Origin: an uncultured Burkholderiaceae bacterium
Lineage (GTDB): Bacteria; Pseudomonadota; Gammaproteobacteria; Burkholderiales; Burkholderiaceae_C
Assembly (NCBI GenBank): GCA_938022295.1
Contig: CALIDR010000098.1
Coordinates: 1-23,220 of the forward strand
DNA: 23,220 nucleotides
Direction of reading: 5' to 3'
The first letter of the stretch is position 1. Every line of letters begins with the position of its first letter. The position numbers were made by a program, and so were the translations under genes. Below, piece after piece: positions 16,070 to 23,220 of the stretch. The notes below the pieces were generated by a model. It saw only the letters and a list, made by a program, of their open reading frames with translations, had not been told where the DNA came from and did no database searches.

Positions 16070-16669
16070 ATGAAGCAACGTCGCATCGTCGTCGGCATCA
16101 GCGGCGCGTCCGGGTTCGTCTACGGCCACCGCCTGCTCGAACTGCTGCGCGGCATCGACGACCTCGAGGTGCACCTCGTCGTCAGCCGCGCCGCCAAGCT
16201 GACGATGGCCTGCGAGAGCGACGTCAAGCTCGCCGACCTGCACGCGCTCGCGCACCAGGTGCACGCGAACGACGACGTCGGCGCCTGCATCGCCAGCGGC
16301 TCGTACCGCACGCTGGGCATGGTGATCGCGCCTTGCTCGATGAAGACGCTGGCCGAGATCGCCACCGGTAACGCGGCGACGCTGATCTCGCGCGCGGCCG
16401 ACGTGATGCTCAAGGAGCGCAAGCGCCTCGTGCTGCTGGCGCGCGAGACGCCGCTGTCGCTCGTGCACCTGCGCAACATGGTTGCGGTGACCGAGATGGG
16501 CGCGATCGTCGCGCCGCCGGTGCCTGCGTTCTACGCCCGCCCGGCCAGCCTCGCCGAGATGGTCGACCACACGCTCGGCCGCGTGCTCGACCTGTTCGAC
16601 CTCGACACCGGCACCGTGCACCGCTGGCGCGGCGTGGCGGCCGAGCGGCGACGGGATCCGCAGGACTGA
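16070..16669 (+). CDS. UbiX-type flavin prenyltransferase
   Basis: 199 residues, typical UbiX length. Hallmarks: GISGASGFVYG near the N terminus (FMN phosphate binding), APCSMKTLAEIATG, RLVLLARETPLSLVHLRNM and PPVPAFYARP. UbiX makes prenylated FMN from FMN and dimethylallyl phosphate, the cofactor of UbiD decarboxylases. The start is ATG at 16070; GTG at 16064 is in frame. Placement directly behind a deaminase in an importer operon suggests a catabolic UbiX and not the ubiquinone one. The C-terminal part of a UbiD protein is encoded at 22765-23220. Confidence 0.93.
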   Translation: MKQRRIVVGISGASGFVYGHRLLELLRGIDDLEVHLVVSRAAKLTMACESDVKLADLHALAHQVHANDDVGACIASGSYRTLGMVIAPCSMKTLAEIATGNAATLISRAADVMLKERKRLVLLARETPLSLVHLRNMVAVTEMGAIVAPPVPAFYARPASLAEMVDHTLGRVLDLFDLDTGTVHRWRGVAAERRRDPQD

Positions 16670-16673
16670 TCGC

Positions 16674-16697
16674 GCGCGGCTCGCGGTGGTGCCGCGC
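16674..16697 (+). terminator. Possible terminator hairpin after ubiX
   Basis: GCGCGGC (16674-16680) pairs with GCCGCGC (16691-16697) around a 10-nt loop, starting 5 bp after the ubiX stop. No T-run follows. The remaining DNA to 16944 holds no convincing gene; its last 90 bp are relatively AT-rich (16850-16905) and probably contain the promoter of the hydroxylase operon, though no clear -35/-10 pair is seen. Confidence 0.35.
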
Positions 16698-16944
16698 CCG
16701 TGCACCGTTCCGATTCCGATTCGGCAGGTCGCCGGCATCGCCGCCGTGGTCCTGCCGCCGCTCGCGCTGCGTCCCCGCCTTCGGCGCTGCTGGCTTCGCT
16801 TCCGGCCGGCGCAGGCCACGGCCTCAGCGCGCGACCGACACCCGACTCATCGAGTGATCCGATGAAGATATACGAGTGCGGCCATTTACCGATCAAGTCT
16901 GAGCTTGCACGATGCAGCCCATCGCACAGGCGAGGCAAGTCCCG

Positions 16945-17811
16945 ATGAGGCCCTTCGACTACCACGCACCGACGACGCTGGACGACGTCGTCGCGCTGCT
17001 GCGCCGCCACGACGGGCAGGCCAGCGTGCTCGCCGGCGGCACCGACCTGCTGGTCGAGATCAAGGAGTCGATCCGCAGGCCGGCGCACCTGGTCAACCTC
17101 AAGCGCGTGCCGGGGCTCGACCGGCTGGCCTACGACCCGCGCGACGGGCTGCACGTCGGCGCGCTCGTCAAGGTGCGCGACCTGGAAACGTCGCCCGAGG
17201 TCCGGCGCCACTACGCCGGGCTGTGGCAGGCCGCGCGCGAGCTCGGATCGATCCAGGTGCGCTGCCGCGCGACGCTGGCCGGCAACGTCTGCCGCGCATC
17301 TCCTTCGGCGGACACGCTGCCGCCGCTGATCGCCGACGGCGGCGTCGTCCACGCCTACGGTCCCGACGGCGGGCGGCGCATCGCCGCCGAGGAGTTCTTC
17401 ACCGGCCCCGGGCGCACGGTGCTCGGCGCCGGCGAGATCGTCACCGCCTTCACGCTGCCGGCGCCGCCGTCGCGCTGCGGCAAGAGCTACCTCAAGCACG
17501 GCCGGCGCAAGGCGATGGAGCTGGCCACGGTCGGCGTGGCGGTCACGCTGGCGCTGGCCGACGACGGCGCGGTCGACGACGTGCGCATCGTGCTCGGCGC
17601 CGTCGCGCCGACCCCGATCCGCGCCCGCCGCGCCGAGGCGATGATGCGCGGCGAGCGTGTCAGCCGCGGCCTGCTCGAAGTCGTCGCCCGCACCGCGATG
17701 ACCGAGAGCAGCCCGATCAGCGACGTGCGCGCGAGCGCCGAGTACCGCCGCCGCATGGTCGGCGTGCTGACGCGGCGCGCGGTCGAACAGGCGATGGAGG
17801 CCGCCCGATGA
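16945..17811 (+). CDS. Molybdenum hydroxylase, FAD-binding subunit (CoxM/XdhB type)
   Basis: 288 residues of the medium, FAD-binding subunit of a xanthine-dehydrogenase-family enzyme. FAD motifs are VLAGGTDLL near residues 25-35 and TLAGNVCRASPSADTLPPL; the C-terminal CO-dehydrogenase flavoprotein domain follows. The ATG at 16945 is preferred since the protein then begins MRPFDYHAPTTLDD like its relatives and GAGG lies 9 nt upstream; an ATG at 16912 would add 11 residues. It takes electrons from the 2Fe-2S subunit and passes them to the final acceptor. The stop overlaps the next start (ATGA), so the three subunits are co-translated. Confidence 0.93.
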   Translation: MRPFDYHAPTTLDDVVALLRRHDGQASVLAGGTDLLVEIKESIRRPAHLVNLKRVPGLDRLAYDPRDGLHVGALVKVRDLETSPEVRRHYAGLWQAARELGSIQVRCRATLAGNVCRASPSADTLPPLIADGGVVHAYGPDGGRRIAAEEFFTGPGRTVLGAGEIVTAFTLPAPPSRCGKSYLKHGRRKAMELATVGVAVTLALADDGAVDDVRIVLGAVAPTPIRARRAEAMMRGERVSRGLLEVVARTAMTESSPISDVRASAEYRRRMVGVLTRRAVEQAMEAAR

Positions 17812-18290
17812 AGCAGCTCGTGAACCTGACGATCAACGGCGAGCCGGCCGAGCTCGCCGTCGAACCCCACCGCAGTCTGCTCGACGCCCTGCGCGTCGAA
17901 GGCGGCCTCACCGGCACCAAGAAGGGCTGCGACGTCGGCGACTGCGGCGCCTGCACCGTGATCCTCGACGGCCGCCCCGTCAACGCCTGCCTCGTGCTCG
18001 CCGTCGAGTGCGAGGGCAGCACGCTGCAGACGATCGAGGGCCTGCAGCCCGACCCCGACCACGTGCACCCGCTGCAGGAGGCGTTCATGCAGTGCGGCGC
18101 TGCGCAGTGCGGCTTCTGCACCCCCGGCGTGCTGATGATGGCCAAGGCGCTGCTCGACGAGAACCCCCACCCGACGGAAGCCGAGATCCGCTTCGCCCTG
18201 GCTGGCAACATCTGCCGCTGCACCGGCTACACGAAGATCGTCGAGGCGGTGCAGCGCTGCGCGGCGGCGCGGCAGGGGGTGCAGGCATGA
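17808..18290 (+). CDS. Molybdenum hydroxylase, 2Fe-2S subunit (CoxS/XdhC-small type)
   Basis: 160 residues carrying two 2Fe-2S clusters. The plant-ferredoxin-type cluster uses C41, C46, C49 and C61; the second uses C101, C104, C136 and C138 (QCGFCTPG and NICRCTG). All eight ligands are present. It relays electrons from the molybdenum site to FAD. Overlapping ATGA junctions on both sides (17808-17811 and 18287-18290) indicate tight stoichiometric expression with its partners. Confidence 0.95.
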   Translation: MKQLVNLTINGEPAELAVEPHRSLLDALRVEGGLTGTKKGCDVGDCGACTVILDGRPVNACLVLAVECEGSTLQTIEGLQPDPDHVHPLQEAFMQCGAAQCGFCTPGVLMMAKALLDENPHPTEAEIRFALAGNICRCTGYTKIVEAVQRCAAARQGVQA

Positions 18291-20611
18291 ACGCCCGCGT
18301 CCAGGCCGAGGCGCAGGCGCTCGGGCAGCGCGGCGAGCCCGCCGACCACGCCGTGGTCGGCAAGAGCGTCAAACGGCGCGACCTGCTCGACAAGGTCACC
18401 GGCAACGCGGTCTACGTCGGCGACCTGAAGCTGCCGGGCATGCTGTACGGCAAGACGCTGCGCAGCCACGTGGCGCACGCGCGCATCGTGCGCATCGACG
18501 CCTCGCGCGCGCTCGCGCTGCCCGGCGTCAAGGCGGTGCTGACGCACGAGAACGTGCCGCGCGTGCTGCACTACGGCTCGCCGCACCCGCGCTCGGTGTC
18601 GTGCACGAAGGACCAGTACATCCTCGACACCAGGGTGCGCTACTGGGGCGAGGGCGTGGCCGCCGTCGCCGCGGTGAGCGAGGAGATCGCCGAGCAGGCG
18701 CTGGAGCTGATCGAGGTCGAGTACGAGCCGCTGCCGGCGGTGTTCGACACCGACGCCGCCCTCGAGCCCGGCGCCCCGCCGATCCACGACGTCGGCCCCG
18801 GCGGCAACCTCGTGCTGCCGCCGGTGCGCGTGCAGCGCGGCGACGTCGCCCGCGGCTTCGCCGAGGCCGACCTGATCGTCGAGGGCGAGTACCGGACGGG
18901 CCGCCCGACGCCGGCCTACATGGAGCCCAACGTCTGCGTCGCGCAGTGGGACGGCAACGGCAAGCTGACGATGTGGAGCTCGACGCAGACCGCGTTCATG
19001 GTGCGCGGCATCCTCGCCGAGGTGCTCGGGCTGCCGCTGAACCAGGTGCGCGTGCTCGTCGACCACATGGGCGGCGGGTTCGGCGCCAAGCAGGACCTGT
19101 TCCAGCACGAGTTCCTCTGCGCGCTGCTGGCCAGGCACACGCGCAAGCCGGTCAAGATGGAGTTCACGCGCAAGGAGACGTTCCTCGGCGGACGCTCGCG
19201 CCACCCGTGCCGGATCTGGCTGAAGCAGGGCTTCAAGCGCGACGGCACGATCACCGCGCGGCAGGCGAAGCTGGTCTACGACTCGGGCGCCTACGGCTCG
19301 CACGGCCCCGGCGTGACGACGGTGGGCACGACGTCGCTCACGTCGCTGTACCGCTGCGAGAACGTCGACCTCGAAGGGCTGTGCGTCTACACCAACAACC
19401 CGATCGCCGGCGCCTACCGCGGCTACGGCGTCGTGCAGGCGTACTGGGCGCTCGACCTGCAGATCGACGAGGCCGCCGAGAGGCTCGGTCTGGACCCCGC
19501 GGCGCTGAAGCTGAAGAACGCGGTGCGCGAAGGCGACGTCGCGCCTTCGGGCCACCCGCTGGTGGGCCACGGCCTGGAAGACTGCATCCGCCGCGGCATG
19601 GCCGAGGTCGGCTGGGGTGCCGCGCGGCCGGCGAAGCGGCCGCCCAACGGGCCGCTGCGCTACGGCTGGGGCCTGGGCTGCGAGATGCACGGCTCGAGCG
19701 CCTACCCGGGGATCAAGGAGCAGGGCAACGCGATCGTCAAGATGAACGAGGACGGCAGCGCGACGCTGCTGACCGGCGCAGCGGGCCTGGGCACCGGCGC
19801 CCACACCGCGCTGGCGCAGATCGTCGCCGAGGAACTCGGCCTGCGCTTCGAAGACGTCAGCGTGATGCACGGCGACACCGACGTCGTGCCGTGGGACATC
19901 GGCGCGTTCGCGAGCCACACGACGTTCATGGTCGGCCGCGCGGCGCAGATCGCCGCCCAGCAGGTCAAGGCGCAGATGCTCGAACGCGCGGCCCGGCGGC
20001 TCGAGGCACCGGTGGCCGAACTGCGCGTGCGCGACGGCGTCGTCACGGTCGCCGGCGACCCGCAGCGCAGCGTGACGGTGCGCGAGGTCATGCAGCCGGC
20101 GCGCGGCATCCCGTCGGCGCACATCGTCGGCCACGGCAGCTACACGCCGACCAAGTCGTACTCGTTCGCCGCCCACTTCGTCGAGGTCGCCGTCGACACC
20201 GAGACCGGCCAGATCGAGGTGCTGCAGGTCGTGCCGGTGCACGAGTTCGGCAAGGTCATCCACCCGGTGGCGGCTTCGGGGCAGATCGAAGGCGGCATCC
20301 AGCAGGGCATCGGCCACACGCTGACCGAGGACTACGTCGTCGACCCGAAGACCGGGCGCTCGCTGAACGCCAGCTTCGTCGACTACAAGATGCCGCTGGC
20401 GATGGACATGCCGCCGATCCGCACGATCATGCTCGAATCCGCGCCCGACCCCGGCGGGCCGTACGGCGCCAAGGGCATCGGCGAGGATCCGATCATCGCG
20501 ATCGGCCCGGCGATCGCCAATGCCGTCCACGACGCGATCGGCGTGCGCTTCCGCGCCTTCCCGATCACCCCCGAGAAGGTCCTGCAGGCCCTGGCCGAGG
20601 TGAATCCATGA
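18287..20611 (+). CDS. Molybdenum hydroxylase, molybdopterin-binding large subunit
   Basis: 774 residues of the aldehyde oxidase/xanthine dehydrogenase large-subunit family. Visible motifs: GGGFGAK (263-268 region), GAYRGYG (375-381), LTGAAGLGTGAHTALAQI, GDTDVVPWDIGAFASHTTF and GPYGAKGIGEDP with the catalytic Glu (E733). The YRGYG loop rules out CO dehydrogenase, which carries AYXCSFR. The enzyme hydroxylates a carbon of a heterocycle using water. Xanthine to urate is the natural guess in this cluster. However, the FAD-FeS-Mo gene order and some loops recall other three-subunit hydroxylases (purine, nicotinate or 4-hydroxybenzoyl-CoA types), so the substrate is open; a pterin is possible. XdhC, its expected maturation factor, lies two genes downstream. 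Confidence 0.92.
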   Translation: MNARVQAEAQALGQRGEPADHAVVGKSVKRRDLLDKVTGNAVYVGDLKLPGMLYGKTLRSHVAHARIVRIDASRALALPGVKAVLTHENVPRVLHYGSPHPRSVSCTKDQYILDTRVRYWGEGVAAVAAVSEEIAEQALELIEVEYEPLPAVFDTDAALEPGAPPIHDVGPGGNLVLPPVRVQRGDVARGFAEADLIVEGEYRTGRPTPAYMEPNVCVAQWDGNGKLTMWSSTQTAFMVRGILAEVLGLPLNQVRVLVDHMGGGFGAKQDLFQHEFLCALLARHTRKPVKMEFTRKETFLGGRSRHPCRIWLKQGFKRDGTITARQAKLVYDSGAYGSHGPGVTTVGTTSLTSLYRCENVDLEGLCVYTNNPIAGAYRGYGVVQAYWALDLQIDEAAERLGLDPAALKLKNAVREGDVAPSGHPLVGHGLEDCIRRGMAEVGWGAARPAKRPPNGPLRYGWGLGCEMHGSSAYPGIKEQGNAIVKMNEDGSATLLTGAAGLGTGAHTALAQIVAEELGLRFEDVSVMHGDTDVVPWDIGAFASHTTFMVGRAAQIAAQQVKAQMLERAARRLEAPVAELRVRDGVVTVAGDPQRSVTVREVMQPARGIPSAHIVGHGSYTPTKSYSFAAHFVEVAVDTETGQIEVLQVVPVHEFGKVIHPVAASGQIEGGIQQGIGHTLTEDYVVDPKTGRSLNASFVDYKMPLAMDMPPIRTIMLESAPDPGGPYGAKGIGEDPIIAIGPAIANAVHDAIGVRFRAFPITPEKVLQALAEVNP

Positions 20612-21663
20612 GCGACCCGATCCTGTTCCAGCGCGAGCGTCCCGTTCCCGTCACGATCCTCACCGGCTTTCTGGGCGCCGGCAAGACGACGCTGCTGAAC
20701 CACATCCTCACCGAGCGCCACGGCCACCGCATCGCGGTGATCGAGAACGAGTTCGGCGAGATCGACGTCGACTCCGACCTCGTGCTCAGCAGCGAGGAGG
20801 AGATCTACCAGATGACCAACGGCTGCATCTGCTGCGTGGCCGACGTGCGCGAGGACCTGGTGCAGGTGCTACAGAAGCTGCTCGCGCGGCGCGAGCGGTT
20901 CGACCACATCCTGGTCGAGACCAGCGGCCTGGCGGATCCGACGCCGGTGGCGGCGACGTTCTTCATGGACCACGAGGTCGCGCGCCAGGTGCGGCTCGAC
21001 GCGATCGTCACGCTGGTCGACGCCCGGCACGCGCTGGCGCACCTCGACGACCCGCAGCTCGACGGCGCCGACAACCAGGCCGTCGAGCAGATCGTCACCG
21101 CCGACCGCGTCGTGATCAACAAGATCGACCTCGCGGGCGAGGACGAGCTCGCTACGCTCGAGGCGCGCGTGCGCCGGATCAACGAGACGGCCGAGATGCT
21201 GCGCTCGAGCTACGCCAGGGTCGACGTCGGCCGCATCCTCGGCATCGGCGGCTTCATGCCGCCGCCGATGGTGATGCAGGACGAGGCGCTGGCGCACGTC
21301 TGCGACGGGCACTGCGACCACGCTCACGGGGACGACCACGCCGCGCCGGCCGGCCACGCACACGACCCGTCGGTGGGGTCGGTGTCGCGGGTGTTCGACG
21401 CCGCGTTCGACCGCCAGCGGCTGCTCGGCTGGCTGGCCTCGCTCGCCGACGCGCGCGGCGAGCAGCTGTTCCGGTTGAAGGGCGTGGTCGCGATCGCCGG
21501 CGACGACCGCCGCCACGTGCTGCAGGGCGTGCACCGGCTGATCGACCTGCAGCCGGCCGACGCCTGGGGGCACAGGCCGCCTTCGAGCAAGGTGGTCTTC
21601 ATCGGCCGCGAGCTCGACGAGGCGCAACTCGACCGCGGCCTGCGCGCCTGTCTGGCGGGCTGA
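20608..21663 (+). CDS. CobW/G3E-family GTPase (putative metallochaperone)
   Basis: 351 residues. Walker A GFLGAGKTT (20-28), the metal-binding CICC motif (C73, C75, C76), ETSGLADP (Walker B/switch region, 104-111), NKID (171-174) and a C-terminal CobW domain are all present. A His/Asp-rich loop (230-252, including HCDHAHGDDH) is the kind of metal-binding stretch seen in zinc or cobalt G3E proteins. It overlaps the end of the hydroxylase large subunit (ATGA) and precedes XdhC by 19 bp, so it is probably expressed with them. It may deliver zinc to the two amidohydrolases of the cluster or help assemble the molybdoenzyme; sequence cannot decide. Family assignment is firm. Confidence 0.93.
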   Translation: MSDPILFQRERPVPVTILTGFLGAGKTTLLNHILTERHGHRIAVIENEFGEIDVDSDLVLSSEEEIYQMTNGCICCVADVREDLVQVLQKLLARRERFDHILVETSGLADPTPVAATFFMDHEVARQVRLDAIVTLVDARHALAHLDDPQLDGADNQAVEQIVTADRVVINKIDLAGEDELATLEARVRRINETAEMLRSSYARVDVGRILGIGGFMPPPMVMQDEALAHVCDGHCDHAHGDDHAAPAGHAHDPSVGSVSRVFDAAFDRQRLLGWLASLADARGEQLFRLKGVVAIAGDDRRHVLQGVHRLIDLQPADAWGHRPPSSKVVFIGRELDEAQLDRGLRACLAG

Positions 21664-21682
21664 ACGACGCTCGAATCCGGGC

Positions 21683-22723
21683 GTGGAGCACGTCGACCTG
21701 GCGGTCTTGCGCGCGCTGCGCGACTGGCGCGCGGCCGGGCGGCGCGCGCTGCTGGCCACCGTCGTGCGCACCTGGGGCTCGTCGCCGCGGCCGGTGGGCT
21801 CGATCATGGCGCTGCGCGACGACGGCGCCGTCATGGGCTCGGTCTCGGGCGGCTGCGTCGAGGACGACCTGATCGCGCGCCACGTGCACGACGCCGGCAT
21901 CCCGCACGGCCCGCCGGCGTTCGTGCGCTACGGCGTCAGCGCCGACGAGGCGCACCGCTTCGGGCTGCCGTGCGGCGGCACGCTGGAGCTGCTGCTCGAG
22001 TTCGACCCCGACGCGGCGTCGCTCGCCGACCTCGTCGCTCGGCTGGACGCCGGGGCGCTGGTGCGCCGGTGCGTGCGGCTGGCCGACGGCGCCGTGACGC
22101 TGGAAGCCGCCGACCGCCCCGACGCGCTGGCGTGCGACGACGCGACGCTGGCGGCGACCTTCGGCCCCGGCTGGCGGCTGCTGCTGATCGGCGCCGGCCA
22201 GCTCTCCGAGTACCTGGCGACGATGGCGCTGTTCAGCGGCTTCGCCGTCACCGTCTGCGACCCGCGCAGCGAATACCGCGGCGGCTGGTCGGTACCCGGC
22301 GTGGTACCGAGCGCCGAGATGCCCGACGACGCCGTGCGCGCCTTCCGCCCCGACCGCCGCAGCGCCGTCGTCGCGCTGACGCACGACCCGAAGATCGACG
22401 ACCTCGCGCTGCTCGAGGCGCTCGGCAGCGAGGCGTTCTACGTCGGCGCGCTCGGTTCGCGGCGCAACAACGACGCCCGCCGCGCCCGCCTGGCCGAACA
22501 CTTCGACGTCGGCGCGGATGCGTTGGCGCGGCTGCGCGGGCCGGTGGGGCTGTACATCGGCAGCAAGACGCCGGCCGAGATCGCGGTCAGCGTGATGGCC
22601 GAGCTGCTGGCGGCCAAGAACGGCGTGGCGCTGCCGCCGGCGGCCGGCGTCGCCGCCGCCAAGGCGATGCTCGAGGTCTCGCCCGACGGTGCCGCGCACT
22701 GCGGCGTCGAACCGCTGCGCTGA
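21683..22723 (+). CDS. xdhC: XdhC-family molybdenum hydroxylase maturation factor
   Basis: 346 residues. The N-terminal XdhC/CoxI domain has VVRTWGSSPRPVGS and MGSVSGGCVEDDL with the functional Cys (C58); the C-terminal Rossmann domain has LLLIGAGQLSEYLA, VCDPRSEYRGGW and YVGALGSRRNN. XdhC binds the molybdenum cofactor, presents it for sulfuration and loads it into the large subunit, so its presence indicates a sulfurated (xanthine-dehydrogenase-type) cofactor. The start is GTG at 21683; no ATG fits. The gap to the GTPase is only 19 bp. Convergent with the UbiD gene. Confidence 0.92.
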   Translation: MEHVDLAVLRALRDWRAAGRRALLATVVRTWGSSPRPVGSIMALRDDGAVMGSVSGGCVEDDLIARHVHDAGIPHGPPAFVRYGVSADEAHRFGLPCGGTLELLLEFDPDAASLADLVARLDAGALVRRCVRLADGAVTLEAADRPDALACDDATLAATFGPGWRLLLIGAGQLSEYLATMALFSGFAVTVCDPRSEYRGGWSVPGVVPSAEMPDDAVRAFRPDRRSAVVALTHDPKIDDLALLEALGSEAFYVGALGSRRNNDARRARLAEHFDVGADALARLRGPVGLYIGSKTPAEIAVSVMAELLAAKNGVALPPAAGVAAAKAMLEVSPDGAAHCGVEPLR

Positions 22724-22729
22724 GACCGC

Positions 22730-22755
22730 GCGCCCGGCGACGCGGCGTCGGGCGC
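22730..22755. terminator. Candidate bidirectional terminator between xdhC and the UbiD gene
   Basis: In the 41-bp convergent gap, GCGCCC (22730-22735) pairs with GGGCGC (22750-22755), and after a 3-nt bulge GACG (22739-22742) pairs with CGTC (22746-22749) around a CGG loop. The stem is strong and lies exactly where both genes end, but no T-run is present. Confidence 0.4.
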
Positions 22756-22764
22756 CGCAGGCGC

Positions 22765-23220
22765 TCAGCCGCCGCCCGCGCCGAGCCGGCCGATCAGCGC
22801 CGCGGCGCGTGCCATCGCGGCGTCGTCGATGCGGGCGCGGATGCCGTCGAAGTTCGGCCCGCGGGTGGCGTCCAGCCCCATGCGCGAGGTGGTGCCGACG
22901 CCGGAGGCCGACGGGTCGAGCGCGCTGCCGGGCAGGCCGTCGACGATGACGACGTCCTGGTGCGGCTGGAAGTGGGTGGCCAGCGCCCACAGGATGTTCT
23001 CGTCGCGCGTGACGTCGACGTCCTCGTCGACCGCGACGACGGTCTTCAGGTACGGATCCCACCCGAGCAGCCCGAGCATCACCTGCCGCGCCTCGCCCGG
23101 GCGGCTCTGCCTGAGCGCCACGTAGGCGTGGAAGTGCGTGCCCGAGCTCGGGTAGTGCACCGCGGTCACGCTCGGGAAGCGCTCCTTGAGCTTCTCGACC
23201 ATCTCCGACTCGCGCGGGAC
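22765..23220 (-). CDS. UbiD-family decarboxylase, C-terminal part (cut by window edge)
   Basis: The last 151 residues of a UbiD-family protein; the frame remains open to the right edge, where it reads VPRESEM before the first internal Met. Family features: HYPSSGTHFHAYVAL, the helix VDVTRDENILWALATHF, and the C-terminal LDPSASGVGTTSRMGLDAT. UbiD enzymes use prenylated FMN for reversible decarboxylation of aromatic, heteroaromatic or unsaturated acids. The catalytic Arg/Glu residues lie upstream, outside the window, so activity cannot be judged. Full-length relatives have about 450-500 residues. UbiX, which makes the cofactor, is encoded at 16070-16669, on the other side of the hydroxylase operon. 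Confidence 0.9.
   Translation of the reverse strand, partial: VPRESEMVEKLKERFPSVTAVHYPSSGTHFHAYVALRQSRPGEARQVMLGLLGWDPYLKTVVAVDEDVDVTRDENILWALATHFQPHQDVVIVDGLPGSALDPSASGVGTTSRMGLDATRGPNFDGIRARIDDAAMARAAALIGRLGAGGG

Noticed and set aside
16700..16948. 82-residue plus-strand frame between ubiX and the hydroxylase operon
   Set aside because: Ser/Arg/Pro/Ala-rich, no ribosome-binding site and no family resemblance; more likely non-coding leader.
18227..20530. 767-residue minus-strand frame antisense to the Mo hydroxylase large subunit
   Set aside because: Composition is Arg/His/Val/Asp repeats typical of an antisense shadow, with no recognisable motif.
16945..20611. Carbon monoxide dehydrogenase (CoxMSL) based on gene order
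   Set aside because: The large subunit has GAYRGYG where CO dehydrogenase carries the AYXCSFR loop, and the catabolic context is heterocycle degradation.

Overview
The window is a catabolic island for purines and related N-heterocycles on the chromosome of a very GC-rich bacterium. Codon third positions are almost all G or C, and start codons are ATG with a few GTG. The gene content (membrane urate hydroxylase PuuD, PuuE-type allantoinase, a UraD-AllC fusion, a three-subunit molybdenum hydroxylase with XdhC) fits a betaproteobacterium, most likely Burkholderiales. That placement is inferred from family knowledge, not computed. I see no tRNA, rRNA, insertion sequence, CRISPR array or phage gene.

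Left arm (111-4947, minus strand): a GntR/FCD regulator, allantoinase PuuE, a fused OHCU decarboxylase/allantoate amidohydrolase and an M20-fold hydrolase. The first three are tightly packed, and puuE and uraD-allC share an ATGA stop/start. The M20 protein appears to lack several canonical metal ligands. The regulator diverges from uraH (5066-5419) across a perfect 14-bp palindrome, AAGTGTATACACTT. The sequence TGTATACACTTT recurs upstream of puuD, so both probably answer to the GntR protein.

Middle-left (5714-10863, plus strand): puuD, an NCS2 nucleobase permease, a probable 8-oxoguanine deaminase (whose product is urate), a class II aldolase-like protein and a 4-oxalocrotonate tautomerase-like protein. 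With the left arm this gives uptake, 8-oxoguanine to urate, urate to 5-hydroxyisourate (PuuD), to OHCU (UraH), to allantoin (UraD), to allantoate (PuuE), and on to ureidoglycine/ureidoglycolate (AllC). Ureidoglycolate lyase is not in the window.

Middle (10913-16669): a LysR regulator diverges from an operon of an NMT1/THI5-like ABC importer (binding protein, ATPase, permease), a second COG0402 amidohydrolase that looks like isoxanthopterin/pterin-6-carboxylate deaminase, and a UbiX-type flavin prenyltransferase.

Right arm (16945-22723, plus strand): FAD, 2Fe-2S and molybdopterin subunits of a xanthine-dehydrogenase-family hydroxylase, a CobW/G3E GTPase with a His-rich loop, and XdhC. At the right edge, convergent, is the C-terminal third of a UbiD-family decarboxylase, the natural partner of UbiX.

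The most interesting reading (inference) is that a pterin branch sits beside the urate pathway: import, prFMN-dependent decarboxylation of pterin-6-carboxylate, Mo-dependent hydroxylation to isoxanthopterin, and deamination to 7-oxolumazine. Each individual activity has family precedent. I do not know of this combination being described as one system.
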